DNA from: Micavibrio sp.
GTDB taxonomy: Bacteria; Pseudomonadota; Alphaproteobacteria; Micavibrionales; Micavibrionaceae
Length of the DNA stretch: 64,000 nucleotides
NCBI GenBank assembly: GCA_030824965.1
Contig: JAPJQV010000004.1
Location: 90,013-154,012, forward strand
Direction of reading: 5' to 3'
Part shown: positions 1 to 8,519 of the stretch, piece by piece
Position numbering within the stretch: the stretch's first letter is position 1
Layout of the letters: each line of letters begins with the position of its first letter
The notes under the pieces: generated by a model
What the model was told of the DNA's origin: nothing
The model's database searches: none
The model's input: the letters and a program-made list of their open reading frames with translations, nothing else
Position numbers and translations under genes: made by a program

Positions 1-1031
1 TCGGCTCTACCGTCGAAGGGGAAAGCTCGACCGTCATCGAGAATAAACCGACCAATTCCGCCACACCGTTCATGACCATTTTCGACGAGGTTGGTTATTA
101 CGCCTCTCAAGGTATGGGCGTAATGGCAGCGCAGGCGCGGTCTCTCGGCTTCTCGCTTTTATTCTCGGCGCAGGATTTGCCAGCTATGGAGAAACGCGTC
201 AAGGAAGAGGCCCGTTCCATCGCGGCGAACTGTAACATCAAGATTTTCGGCAAGCTTGAAGACCCGACCCAGACAAAAGAATTCTTTGAAAAGACTGTCG
301 GCTCCGCGTTCGTAACCGAAGTATCCGGTTTCCAGACACAGGCCGGTTCCATGACCCGTTCCTATCACGATAACTTCCAGGCCGGAGTTCAGGACCGTAA
401 GCGCGCCAATTATGACTCTATCCGCGCCCAGAAAGAAGGTGAAGCGGTTATTGCCTTCGGCGAGCGCGTTGTCGATATCCGCATGTTCTATTCCAATCCG
501 GGTTTTGCCAAAGCCATGCGCGTGACGCGTTATATGCCGCTGCCGCCGCCGGATGAAACATTGCTCAAGCATAATGAGTCGATCACCAAATTACGCGATC
601 TGATGGTCAAGAAAGGCTGGACCGCCGCACGCGCCGATGTTTCGCCGGAAACGCCAGCGGAACTCACCGCCATGAATGACGGCTTTGCCATGCAGGAAGC
701 CGGTGATGTCTCTCGTCTGGAACGCGGTATCCTCGGCGTCGTCGCCCTTCATGCGTTGAACAATTCTCTCAACGTGGAAGAAAAAATTGCGCCTGAACCG
801 GCAGCGCAGCCTGTCGCTCCCTCACAGGCCGCACCGTCCAATCCTATGTCGATTTTTGCCAATAAACCTGCAACGGCCCCTGTTCAAACTCCGGTCGATC
901 AGAACATGATGAATATTGAACTGGATGAAGAAACCAAGGCCATCCTCGCCAATGCCGCCGGCAATGCGCGGAAAGAAATTTTCAAATCGGAAAAAGAAAC
1001 CACAAAAGTTCATGAAGATGCGGCGGAATAA
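1..1031 (+). CDS. dotL: DotL/IcmO-like type IVB coupling ATPase, C-terminal part
   Basis: The gene enters from the left edge; its reading frame is open from base 3 and leaves about 342 residues of C-terminal sequence. The visible start of the ATPase part has a Walker B-like stretch, MTIFDEVGYY, followed by MAAQARSLGFSLLFSAQD. This arrangement is typical of VirD4/TraG/DotL coupling proteins, which sit on the inner membrane and feed substrates or DNA into a type IV secretion channel. The segment IAANCNIKIFGKLEDP and the long variable tail fit DotL/IcmO of type IVB systems better than VirD4, but this is recognition by eye. The tail from about residue 250 is rich in Ala, Pro and Glu and is probably an adaptor-binding extension. 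The next gene overlaps the last 20 bases, so the two are probably co-transcribed. The other dot/icm genes would lie to the left. Confidence 0.7.
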   Translation, partial: GSTVEGESSTVIENKPTNSATPFMTIFDEVGYYASQGMGVMAAQARSLGFSLLFSAQDLPAMEKRVKEEARSIAANCNIKIFGKLEDPTQTKEFFEKTVGSAFVTEVSGFQTQAGSMTRSYHDNFQAGVQDRKRANYDSIRAQKEGEAVIAFGERVVDIRMFYSNPGFAKAMRVTRYMPLPPPDETLLKHNESITKLRDLMVKKGWTAARADVSPETPAELTAMNDGFAMQEAGDVSRLERGILGVVALHALNNSLNVEEKIAPEPAAQPVAPSQAAPSNPMSIFANKPATAPVQTPVDQNMMNIELDEETKAILANAAGNARKEIFKSEKETTKVHEDAAE

Positions 1032-1740
1032 AGAAACAGGCAGCGTTCTTTTCTATATTCTTCTTGCCATTGCTCTTATGGCTGCCCTCCATTTCTTCTT
1101 CAGCCGCTCTCAAGGACCGTCGAGCAGTTTGGCGGGTAAGGGAAATGCGAAAACTGCCGCTTCTCAAATAATCGAATATAGTCATCAGTTGGAAGCTAGT
1201 GTACAAAAAATTATTTCATCCGGTTATTCAGAGGGACAGATCAGTTTCAACTCCTCAAATGGACCTCTTTATGACGTTGCACAATGCCCCGATGATGGAT
1301 GTAAAGTTTATAAAAAAGTCCCTTATGTAATTCCTGACACAAACTGGCTTGATACATCTCAGTCAGCCTCATCTAGATTTAAAGAATGGTACGCAACTGC
1401 ACAAACTTGTGTTGTCGGCATTGGAACAGGCGGAAATGGATGTCAGTCTGATCCTAATTCCGCCAAAGATTTAGTTGTTTTTCTTTTATATCTAAAAAAA
1501 GATATATGCATGGAAATTAACAAATCCTTGAATATCCCAAATAATAGCGATGATGCTCCGACTTTTTCAGGAGGAAGCGCTTTCCACACGACTTATCAAA
1601 GATTTGCAGGGGGATTTGTTGGGACTTCCGGAAAAGTGACGCCAGCAATTGCCCGTGCTTCAAGTGGCTGTTTGAAATCTCTTTCTTCTACACCGCCATC
1701 CGGAAGTTATTTTTTTTATAAGGTCCTTTTGGCAAGATAA
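1012..1740 (+). CDS. prepilin-like membrane-anchored protein, unknown function
   Basis: This is a 242-residue protein if translation starts at ATG 1012; ATG 1018 is an alternative. The short basic leader (MKMRRNKETG) followed by SVLFYILLAIALMAALHFFF resembles a class III prepilin signal: a charged leader, Gly at the cleavage site, then a hydrophobic helix with the mature +5 position not clearly Glu. The rest looks exported, with six cysteines (in two clusters and a C-terminal one) and many Ser, Gly and Asn residues. The start lies inside the end of the dotL-like gene, suggesting translational coupling and a role near the same secretion apparatus. Base composition becomes clearly more AT-rich than in the upstream gene. 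I do not recognise the family. A simple N-terminally anchored protein is the alternative. Confidence 0.6.
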   Translation: MKMRRNKETGSVLFYILLAIALMAALHFFFSRSQGPSSSLAGKGNAKTAASQIIEYSHQLEASVQKIISSGYSEGQISFNSSNGPLYDVAQCPDDGCKVYKKVPYVIPDTNWLDTSQSASSRFKEWYATAQTCVVGIGTGGNGCQSDPNSAKDLVVFLLYLKKDICMEINKSLNIPNNSDDAPTFSGGSAFHTTYQRFAGGFVGTSGKVTPAIARASSGCLKSLSSTPPSGSYFFYKVLLAR

Positions 1741-1790
1741 TTGATAAAATTTGCTTTACATTTTACCTAACTTAACTCCTTCTTAAACAT

Positions 1791-1824
1791 TGAAGCCCTA
1801 TCCTTAGAATAAGGGAGAGCTTCA
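1791..1824 (+). promoter_or_regulatory. hairpin masking the ribosome-binding site of the beta-helix gene
   Basis: TGAAGC at 1791-1796 is an exact reverse complement of GCTTCA at 1819-1824, whose last base is the A of the start codon. Inside it, CCTTA (1802-1806) pairs with TAAGG (1810-1814) around a GAA loop. The Shine-Dalgarno bases GGGAG (1813-1817) are therefore held in or beside paired DNA. The complementarity is visible directly; that it controls translation is inference. Confidence 0.5.
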
Positions 1825-2960
1825 TGAAATTTACAACCGCATGCTTAATCGCCCTTTTATTCGCATTTATTATTCAACCATCTCAAGCCGCCAGCTTAGA
1901 AAAAGTCGTTTGGGTTGACGATGATGGAGTGCAAGCAGCCTCGCTGAAAGTAAGCTCTTATAAAACAATAAATGAAGCGATTGCTAAAGTTGCAGTAAAT
2001 GGCGTTGTAAATGTCTTGCCCGGAACTTACGGGCCCGCTTATATCAGCAAGAGCCTCAAACTTTTAGCTAAAAACGCAAAGGGTAATGATGTAAATCCAT
2101 CGAACAATCCAATGAGTACCGAATGGCCTGTTATCATTCAAAACGCCAAAAATGATGGCATTCTTAGCGGTGAGGCAGTTAGTAATGTTTCCATACGAGG
2201 ATTCTATATTCGAGACGTAGCCGCCAACGGTATTCATGTCATGGGAGATCTAATGGGTACATCCAATATCGTCCCGCTCCCCATAAAATCTCTTTGCGAA
2301 AATATGAGGATTTATCTTAATAAAATCGAAAATACAGGCATGGATGGAATAAAAGCTCATCAATGCAACAATGTAAGAATTGCGGGAAACCACATTACCA
2401 ATACCAGCTATAAAAAAATTAAGCTTGGTAAAGGCGATCTAGAACAAGCCATAGATTTCGTTGCAGTTGGAAATTCAATTATAAGTAATAATTATATAGG
2501 CCAAAGCGGAACCGGCATGACAGCCAAAGCAGGATCGGTAAATATTACTGTTGAAAATAATAATTTTGCAGGACCGTTCCTATGGACAGCCATCGCCGGT
2601 GAACCAAGTATTGATCGTTATTATTTTTGGAGTGGAGTAAATAGTATTTACCCTTACCAGCTTAAGAATTTTCTTGTTAAAAATAATCAGTTTGGTCCGA
2701 AAGGGAAATATTCAGACGTTTCAATTCGAGGATGTCAAAACTGCTCTTTCATAGACAATAAAATGAATAATTCGTTCAATGTAGCCTTCGATTCGCACGA
2801 AATAAGCCGAAATATTTGCATTACAAGTAAACACCGGACTTCATTTTCTATTAAAAGTAACGCTGAAGAACCTCTTCAATTCACAGGATGTAAAAGTAGC
2901 TTTAAATCGGCGATCAAGCGACAGACAATTTCAGGCTGGGATATTGTTTCCGCAAACTAA
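1824..2960 (+). CDS. secreted parallel beta-helix protein
   Basis: This 378-residue protein has a clear Sec signal peptide (MKFTTACLIALLFAFIIQPSQA, cleavage predicted after the last Ala). The start of the mature part (KTINEAIAKVAVNGVVNVLPGTY) matches the usual opening of right-handed parallel beta-helix proteins of the pectate lyase/NosD-like superfamily. Many short Asn-rich rungs follow (VRIAGNHIT, IISNNYIGQ, ITVENNNFAG, FLVKNNQFG, CSFIDNKMNN). Such proteins bind or cleave polysaccharide or act on surfaces; no catalytic residues can be assigned here. The gene is markedly AT-rich compared with argS next to it and converges with argS, the two stop codons being directly adjacent. Composition and position next to a type IV secretion gene suggest acquired DNA. 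Its ribosome-binding site lies in a hairpin. Confidence 0.75.
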   Translation: MKFTTACLIALLFAFIIQPSQAASLEKVVWVDDDGVQAASLKVSSYKTINEAIAKVAVNGVVNVLPGTYGPAYISKSLKLLAKNAKGNDVNPSNNPMSTEWPVIIQNAKNDGILSGEAVSNVSIRGFYIRDVAANGIHVMGDLMGTSNIVPLPIKSLCENMRIYLNKIENTGMDGIKAHQCNNVRIAGNHITNTSYKKIKLGKGDLEQAIDFVAVGNSIISNNYIGQSGTGMTAKAGSVNITVENNNFAGPFLWTAIAGEPSIDRYYFWSGVNSIYPYQLKNFLVKNNQFGPKGKYSDVSIRGCQNCSFIDNKMNNSFNVAFDSHEISRNICITSKHRTSFSIKSNAEEPLQFTGCKSSFKSAIKRQTISGWDIVSAN

Positions 2961-4748
2961 TTACATACGCTCGGGTATATCGATCCCGAGAAGCCCGAGC
3001 GTCTTTTCAAGCTGTTTATAAACTGTCCGACATAGCGCAATCAAACTTGCGCGTTTAGTTTCATCCGTTTCAGATAAAATATGCACTTTGGAATAAAACG
3101 CCGAGAATTCCTGCGCGAGTTTATAGGCATGATCGCATAAGACATGCGGCGTATAGTTGCGGGCGGCGTTATCGACGCTTTCAGGGAAAGCAGAGAGAAG
3201 TAGCGCGAGCGGGCGGGTATTGTCATCAATGACAATTACCCCCCTCCCAACCTCCCGCCTTGCAAGGGGGGAGGATAAGGGTGGAGGGTTGCTGGCTTTA
3301 GAGAGCAGCGACTTAATCCGCACGGCTTGATACAATAAATAAGGCCCGGTTTTTCCTTCGAATTGTGTCAAACGATCCAGATCGAACACATAATCCGCGA
3401 TCCGGTTATTTTGCAGATCGGCGAACTTGATCGCGGCAATCGCAACCTGATGCGCGATTGTCTCCAGCTCTTCCGCCGACACATCCTTATCCATCCCCGC
3501 TTCGTGCAGACGTTCCCGCGCTTTCTCAATCCCCATGGCGATCAGGTCTTCGAGTTTCAATACTCCGCCTGCACGGGTTTTGAATGGCTTGCCGTCTGTC
3601 CCGTTCATCGTGCCATGGCCGGCATGCGTCAGTTCGACATTCTCCGGCACGATGCCCGATATCTTGGCGGCGCGGAACACTTGCTCGAAATGCAGATGCT
3701 GCCGCTGGTCGACGATATAAATGATCTTGCTTGGGGAATATAAATTCATCCGTTCCTGCAATGTCGCCAGATCCGTGGTGCCATACATGAAACCGCCGTC
3801 GCGCTTGACTAAAATCAGTGGCGGAAACTCCTTGCTATCGTCATTCTTTTTTACCGGAATCACAATCGCCCCGTCATCCGGTACGGCATAATGCCCTGCC
3901 TTTAATTTCTCGACCATCGGCGCGATAAGGTCGTGAACATCGGCCTCGCCTTTCCAAAGATCGAATTCTACGTTCAATGCGCGGTAATTCTTTTCCATCG
4001 CCATGACGGACACGGCGCGAACTTTTCTCCACATTTCCATGAATAACGGATCGCCGTTCTGTAGCTTTACCGTCGCCGCCAAAGCTTCGGCCCGCAATGT
4101 CTCATTTTCCTTGGCTGCACCTGATGCACGCGGATAGCGTTCTCCCATATCGTCAAAAAGCTTTTGCACCGATGCCGGATCGGTCAAGTCTGTATTCAAG
4201 ACAAGACCCTGCTCATTCGATTTCATATAATCGTTGAATAACATGCCGATATGCGTGCCCCAGTCGCCCATGTGAACATCACCGAGCGTTTTATATCCGG
4301 CAAAGGACAGAACGCGGCGCAATGTGTCGCCGATGATACCGGAACGCAAATGCCCGACATGCATCGCCTTGGCGATATTTGGACCGCCGTAATCGAGAAC
4401 GACCGTATCACCGCCATTGAAGACAGGCACACCGCCGCGCCCGTCGGCTGCAATGGCCGATACATGCTCGCTTAAGACATCGTCCTTCAATGTCAGGTTA
4501 ATAAACCCCGGACCTGCGATTTCGACTTTGGCAAAAATCTTGTTCACGGATAAATGGCCGATAATCTTCTCCGCCACGGCTCTTGGGTTCTGCCTTGCCG
4601 CTTTCGCCGCCGCCATCGCCCCGTTGCATTGGAACTGCGCCAGATCGGGACGGTCGGAAAACACCACGCGCCCGAAAGAAGCGTCGAGCCCTTCTGCCGT
4701 AAAGGCCAGTCCGACGATATCCGATAATTTTTGAATAATTGATTGCAT
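2961..4748 (-). CDS. argS: arginyl-tRNA synthetase
   Basis: The 595-residue product charges tRNA-Arg with arginine in the cytoplasm. The class I HIGH motif appears as HVGH at residues 130-133 within GPNIAKAMHVGHLRSG. The weak KMSKS-equivalent, characteristic of ArgRS, is GTDGKPFKTRAGG at 383-395. The N-terminal Add1-like domain and the C-terminal anticodon-binding DALR domain (ending LGLLGIDIPERM) are both present, so the protein is full length. Residues about 487-506 (NPPPLSSPLARREVGRG and neighbours) do not look like ArgRS; they are encoded by a GC-rich palindromic repeat inserted in frame just before the DALR domain. The gene converges with the beta-helix gene and is followed upstream by a short repeat and gyrB. 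Confidence 0.96.
   Translation of the reverse strand: MQSIIQKLSDIVGLAFTAEGLDASFGRVVFSDRPDLAQFQCNGAMAAAKAARQNPRAVAEKIIGHLSVNKIFAKVEIAGPGFINLTLKDDVLSEHVSAIAADGRGGVPVFNGGDTVVLDYGGPNIAKAMHVGHLRSGIIGDTLRRVLSFAGYKTLGDVHMGDWGTHIGMLFNDYMKSNEQGLVLNTDLTDPASVQKLFDDMGERYPRASGAAKENETLRAEALAATVKLQNGDPLFMEMWRKVRAVSVMAMEKNYRALNVEFDLWKGEADVHDLIAPMVEKLKAGHYAVPDDGAIVIPVKKNDDSKEFPPLILVKRDGGFMYGTTDLATLQERMNLYSPSKIIYIVDQRQHLHFEQVFRAAKISGIVPENVELTHAGHGTMNGTDGKPFKTRAGGVLKLEDLIAMGIEKARERLHEAGMDKDVSAEELETIAHQVAIAAIKFADLQNNRIADYVFDLDRLTQFEGKTGPYLLYQAVRIKSLLSKASNPPPLSSPLARREVGRGVIVIDDNTRPLALLLSAFPESVDNAARNYTPHVLCDHAYKLAQEFSAFYSKVHILSETDETKRASLIALCRTVYKQLEKTLGLLGIDIPERM
3236..3290. repeat. palindromic repeat inserted in frame in argS
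   Basis: A purine/pyrimidine-polarised imperfect palindrome is centred on CTTGCAAG (3259-3266), with C-rich CCTCCC arms on the left and G-rich GGGAGG/GGTGGAGGG arms on the right. It interrupts otherwise normal argS sequence without breaking the frame and encodes roughly 20 extra residues. Elements of this kind (CCTCCC...CTTGCAAGGGG...) are common intergenic palindromes in alphaproteobacteria; having one inside an essential gene is unusual and recalls the Rickettsia palindromic elements. Confidence 0.7.
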
Positions 4749-4751
4749 GTA

Positions 4752-4832
4752 TTAAAGCGCAAAGTTGGCAAAGAACGCAGAGGAAATTTACAGCAGAAAA
4801 ACTCTGCGCCCTCTGTGTCCTCTGAGGTTAAA
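4752..4832. repeat. intergenic dispersed-repeat-like sequence
   Basis: Between argS and gyrB lie AAAGCGCAAAG...GCAAAGAACGCAGAGG and, inverted, CTCTGCG...CTCTGTGTCCTCTGAGG. The two halves are loosely complementary. The wording resembles a degenerate dispersed repeat seen between genes in many bacterial genomes. Only one copy is visible here, so its repeat status is inferred from resemblance. Confidence 0.4.
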
Positions 4833-4834
4833 TT

Positions 4835-7285
4835 TTAAATATCCAGATTCGACACTTTCAGCGCATTCTGTTGAATGAAATCGCGCCTTGGCTCGACAAC
4901 ATCGCCCATCAAGGTCGAGAAAATATCATTCGCCTCAATCGCATCATCAACCTCAACCTGAAGCAGCGAACGCACTGTCGGATCGAGCGTGGTTTCCCAA
5001 AGCTGCTCCGGGTTCATTTCACCGAGACCTTTATAGCGCTGGATCTGCATGCCCTTTTTCGCATATTCGATGACGGAATCGAACAGGCTGGACGGACCTT
5101 TGACCGAAGCGATTTCCTTACCCTTCGCTTCCAGCTTACCTTCACCGGCGAAATTCTCTTTCATCCAGTCTTGCAAGCCATGCAAACGAACGGCATCTAC
5201 CGATTTAATAGAATCTACCGGAATACGGATTGTTTCAGATACGCCGCGCAAGGTTCTTTGCAGCGTAAAACCGACAACATCCGAGAAGAAAACCTGCCAG
5301 GACTTCTGGTTCCGCGCCGCCAGCATATTCAGCCGGTCCTGCAATACCTTGGCAACAGCATTACCTTTATCGGTCGATGACAAAACTTCCTCATCGAATA
5401 CGCCGGACAATGCCGCCGCTTCGGTAATTGCCTTATCATTGATACGCTGATTGAGAGCTGTCAGGCTGGCTTTCAGTGTCCGTGACTTTTGCACCAAATC
5501 GGCGAAGTCACGGCCTATGCGCTGCGCACCATTGGCATCGGTGAAAATAATTTCTTCACCTGCTTGTGCTATCAGGTAATTTTCCAGCGCATCGTCGTCC
5601 TTTAAATACACTTCCGTAGAATTACCGCGTTTCACTTTATAGAGCGGCGGCTGCGCGATATAGAGATAGCCGCGTTCGATAAGCTGCGGCATATAGCGGT
5701 AGAAGAATGTTAGAAGCAGCGTACGAATATGCGACCCGTCAACGTCCGCATCGGTCATGATAATAATTTTGTGATAGCGCACTTTTTCGATATTGATCTC
5801 GTCATGAATTCCCATGCCAAGCGCCGTAATCAGCGTGCCGAGAAGTTCGGAGCCTAAAATTTTGTCGAGACGCGCACGCTCCACATTCAAAATTTTACCG
5901 CGCAAAGGAAGAATGGCCTGGTTTTTACGGTTACGCGCCTGTTTGGCCGAACCGCCCGCAGAATCTCCCTCAACAATGAACATTTCGGATAACGCCGGAT
6001 CGCGCTCCTGACAATCCGCCAGCTTGCCCGGCAAATTGGATATATCCATCACGCCTTTACGGCGGGAGAGTTCACGCGCTTTGCGCGCCGCTTCCCGCGC
6101 CGTTGCCGCATCGATAATCTTTTGAACGATTTTCTTCGCATCCTGCGGATGTTCTTCCAGCCATGTGCCGAAACCTTCACCGATCGCGCCTTCGACAACC
6201 GGACGAACTTCCGATGACACTAATTTGTCTTTCGTCTGGGACGAGAATTTAGGATCCGGCACTTTAACCGACAAAACGCATGTCAACCCTTCGCGCATGT
6301 CTTCGCCGTTCAACGCAAGATCTTTGTTCTTTTTGTTCAGACCGTTCTCTTCCGAGTATTTGGTCATTAACCTGGTCAACGCACCACGGAAACCTGCAAG
6401 GTGGGTACCGCCGTCGCGCTGCGGAATATTGTTGGTAAAGCACAGCATTGTTTCGTGATAGGAATCCGTCCACTCCATCGCCGCCTCAACCGTAATGCCG
6501 GTTGCTTCATCGAAATGCTTGATCCCGATAGATGGCTTGAATAACTTTTCCTTGCTGCGGTTCAGGTAATCGACATAGCTTTCGATCCCGCCTTCAAAGA
6601 AGAACTGAATTTCAACAGGCTCTTCGCCGCGTAAATCAGAGAGTATAATATTAACGCCGGAATTGAGGAAAGCGAGTTCACGCAAACGGTTTTGCAACGT
6701 GGCAAAATCGAATTCGGTTTTGGTAAATGTCGCCGGAGACGGCAGAAAAGTCACTTCCGTTCCGTTACGGCCTGCATGGTCTTTGACAATCTCAAGCGAC
6801 TTCTCAACGTCACCGTGACGAAAGCGCATAAACCATTCTTTCCCACCACGCCAGATGCGAAGATCGAGGCGCTCGGAAAGCGCGTTAACAACAGACACAC
6901 CAACCCCGTGCAAACCGCCGGAAACTTTGTAAGAATTCTGATCGAACTTACCACCCGCATGAAGCTTTGTCATGATGACTTCAGGCGTTGGTACACCTTC
7001 TTCCGGGTGAATATCGGTTGGAATACCACGCCCGTTATCGCGCACGGTGACAGAGCCGTCCTTGTTGATAATCACATCGACGCGGTCGCAATGTCCGGCT
7101 AGAGATTCATCGATGGCGTTATCGACGACTTCGTACACCATGTGATGAAGACCCGTACCGTCATCAGTATCGCCAATATACATACCCGGACGTTTGCGAA
7201 CGGCATCGAGACCTTTCAAAACTTTGATCGAATCTGCGCCGTAATTTTCGGCGGCTTCTTGCGTTTTTTGGGCAGCTTCTGACAT
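4835..7285 (-). CDS. gyrB: DNA gyrase subunit B
   Basis: The 816-residue protein is the ATPase subunit of DNA gyrase, which introduces negative supercoils together with GyrA. The GHKL ATPase fold is visible near the N-terminus (VRKRPGMYIGDT, then YEVVDNAIDE and NGRGIP). The transducer region and the Toprim metal site (EGDSAGG and DADVDGSHI) follow, and the C-terminal GyrA-contact segment QRYKGLGEMNPEQLWETT is intact. Length is normal for the family. It is the last gene of the dnaA-dnaN-recF-gyrB block, 117 bases downstream of recF, and may have its own promoter in that gap. No anomaly is seen in motifs or frame. Confidence 0.97.
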   Translation of the reverse strand: MSEAAQKTQEAAENYGADSIKVLKGLDAVRKRPGMYIGDTDDGTGLHHMVYEVVDNAIDESLAGHCDRVDVIINKDGSVTVRDNGRGIPTDIHPEEGVPTPEVIMTKLHAGGKFDQNSYKVSGGLHGVGVSVVNALSERLDLRIWRGGKEWFMRFRHGDVEKSLEIVKDHAGRNGTEVTFLPSPATFTKTEFDFATLQNRLRELAFLNSGVNIILSDLRGEEPVEIQFFFEGGIESYVDYLNRSKEKLFKPSIGIKHFDEATGITVEAAMEWTDSYHETMLCFTNNIPQRDGGTHLAGFRGALTRLMTKYSEENGLNKKNKDLALNGEDMREGLTCVLSVKVPDPKFSSQTKDKLVSSEVRPVVEGAIGEGFGTWLEEHPQDAKKIVQKIIDAATAREAARKARELSRRKGVMDISNLPGKLADCQERDPALSEMFIVEGDSAGGSAKQARNRKNQAILPLRGKILNVERARLDKILGSELLGTLITALGMGIHDEINIEKVRYHKIIIMTDADVDGSHIRTLLLTFFYRYMPQLIERGYLYIAQPPLYKVKRGNSTEVYLKDDDALENYLIAQAGEEIIFTDANGAQRIGRDFADLVQKSRTLKASLTALNQRINDKAITEAAALSGVFDEEVLSSTDKGNAVAKVLQDRLNMLAARNQKSWQVFFSDVVGFTLQRTLRGVSETIRIPVDSIKSVDAVRLHGLQDWMKENFAGEGKLEAKGKEIASVKGPSSLFDSVIEYAKKGMQIQRYKGLGEMNPEQLWETTLDPTVRSLLQVEVDDAIEANDIFSTLMGDVVEPRRDFIQQNALKVSNLDI

Positions 7286-7402
7286 GGGTAAAATCCAGAT
7301 TTTTCTAATAATTTGAAGAGCTTAAATTTATATCAGATTCATTCAAAATAGCCAGTTTTTTCAGCTATTTTATCCACCTGAAAGCCTTTTAAAATCAGCA
7401 AT

Positions 7403-8518
7403 TTAGAAAGGCTCGAAACGCCCGTTTCGGACATGGAATTTCTGCCCGTTTCGGATAGAGGAGAACAGTTCGTCATCCGTGCCGGTGAGCCATACCTGCC
7501 CGCCCAGCTTCTCGAGTTTTTCAAAGAGTTTTGCCCGGCGATTTTCGTCCAGATGAGCGGCAATTTCATCAAGCAGCAAAATCGGCGGACTACCGCGCTC
7601 ACTCTTAATAAGCGTGGCATGCGCATTAATAATGCCAATCAAAAGTGCTTTTTGCTCGCCTGTCGAACATTGATCGGCGGCCATGTTCTTATCACGGTAG
7701 CGGACGATTAAATCCGAACGATGAGGCCCCGCATTCGCGCCACCCATGATGCTATCTTGCGTCCTCGATAATTGGAGCTGGCGGCGAAAATCTTCCTCGA
7801 CTTTCACAGCAGGCATTTGCGTCAGCCGCTCCTCAACAAACCCCGACATTGAAATATCGGCCACTGGGAACTCGGCATCGCCGGCACGGGTGCAGACCGT
7901 TTGCAAACGTTGCACAAAATCCAGACGCCCGGCGGCAATGGCAATTCCCGTTTCCGCCATCTGGTCTTCTAAGGCGTTAAGCCAGCTTGCATCGCCTGTT
8001 TTTTCCTCTTTCAGAAGCTTGGAACGCTGGGAAAGCGCGTTTTCATACCGCGTCAGCCGACCTGCGTGAGACGGATCGAAGGCGAACACCATGCGGTCCA
8101 GAAATTTGCGCCTTCCTGAACTTCCTTCCAGAAAAATCCGGTCCATCGCCGGGGTAAGCCATAGGCAGGAAATATAATCCGCCAGATCGGCCTGCGATTT
8201 TGCCGCCTCGCCCTTGATGCGAATAACACGGCGTTTTTTCGATGGATCGCGGCCCGTGCCTAAAGGAATTTCACCATAAATCGTTTCTGCCTTGGCAGAT
8301 ACAACCCACGGCAATTCTGCATCTTGCTTTTGGATATCGTCCAGATCGGCATTTCGCAGGCCCTTGCCGGGTGACAGAAGAGATACGGCTTCCAGAATAT
8401 TTGTCTTTCCCGCGCCGTTCGGCCCGGTCAGCACAATAAAACCTGAAGCCAATCCTTGCAGATTGGCTTCGGAATAAGATCGGAAATTTTGAAGCGTCAG
8501 TGACTTCAGATAAGACAA
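7403..8518 (-). CDS. recF: DNA replication/repair protein RecF
   Basis: RecF (371 residues) is an SMC-like ATPase that, with RecO and RecR, loads RecA onto gapped DNA. The Walker A motif TGPNGAGKTN is at residues 31-40. The ABC-type signature STGEQKALLIG and the Walker B stretch ILLLDEIAAHLDE are in the C-terminal half. The start chosen is TTG at 8516-8518, directly after the dnaN stop codon; no in-frame ATG lies close enough, and the protein begins MSYLKSLTLQNFRSY as RecF should. It follows dnaN within one base, so translation is very likely coupled. The spacer before gyrB is longer. Confidence 0.95.
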   Translation of the reverse strand: MSYLKSLTLQNFRSYSEANLQGLASGFIVLTGPNGAGKTNILEAVSLLSPGKGLRNADLDDIQKQDAELPWVVSAKAETIYGEIPLGTGRDPSKKRRVIRIKGEAAKSQADLADYISCLWLTPAMDRIFLEGSSGRRKFLDRMVFAFDPSHAGRLTRYENALSQRSKLLKEEKTGDASWLNALEDQMAETGIAIAAGRLDFVQRLQTVCTRAGDAEFPVADISMSGFVEERLTQMPAVKVEEDFRRQLQLSRTQDSIMGGANAGPHRSDLIVRYRDKNMAADQCSTGEQKALLIGIINAHATLIKSERGSPPILLLDEIAAHLDENRRAKLFEKLEKLGGQVWLTGTDDELFSSIRNGQKFHVRNGRFEPF

Positions 8519-8519
8519 A

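Noticed and set aside
7370..7378. TTATCCACC, a near DnaA box between gyrB and recF
   Set aside because: A single site with one mismatch; isolated matches of this quality occur by chance.
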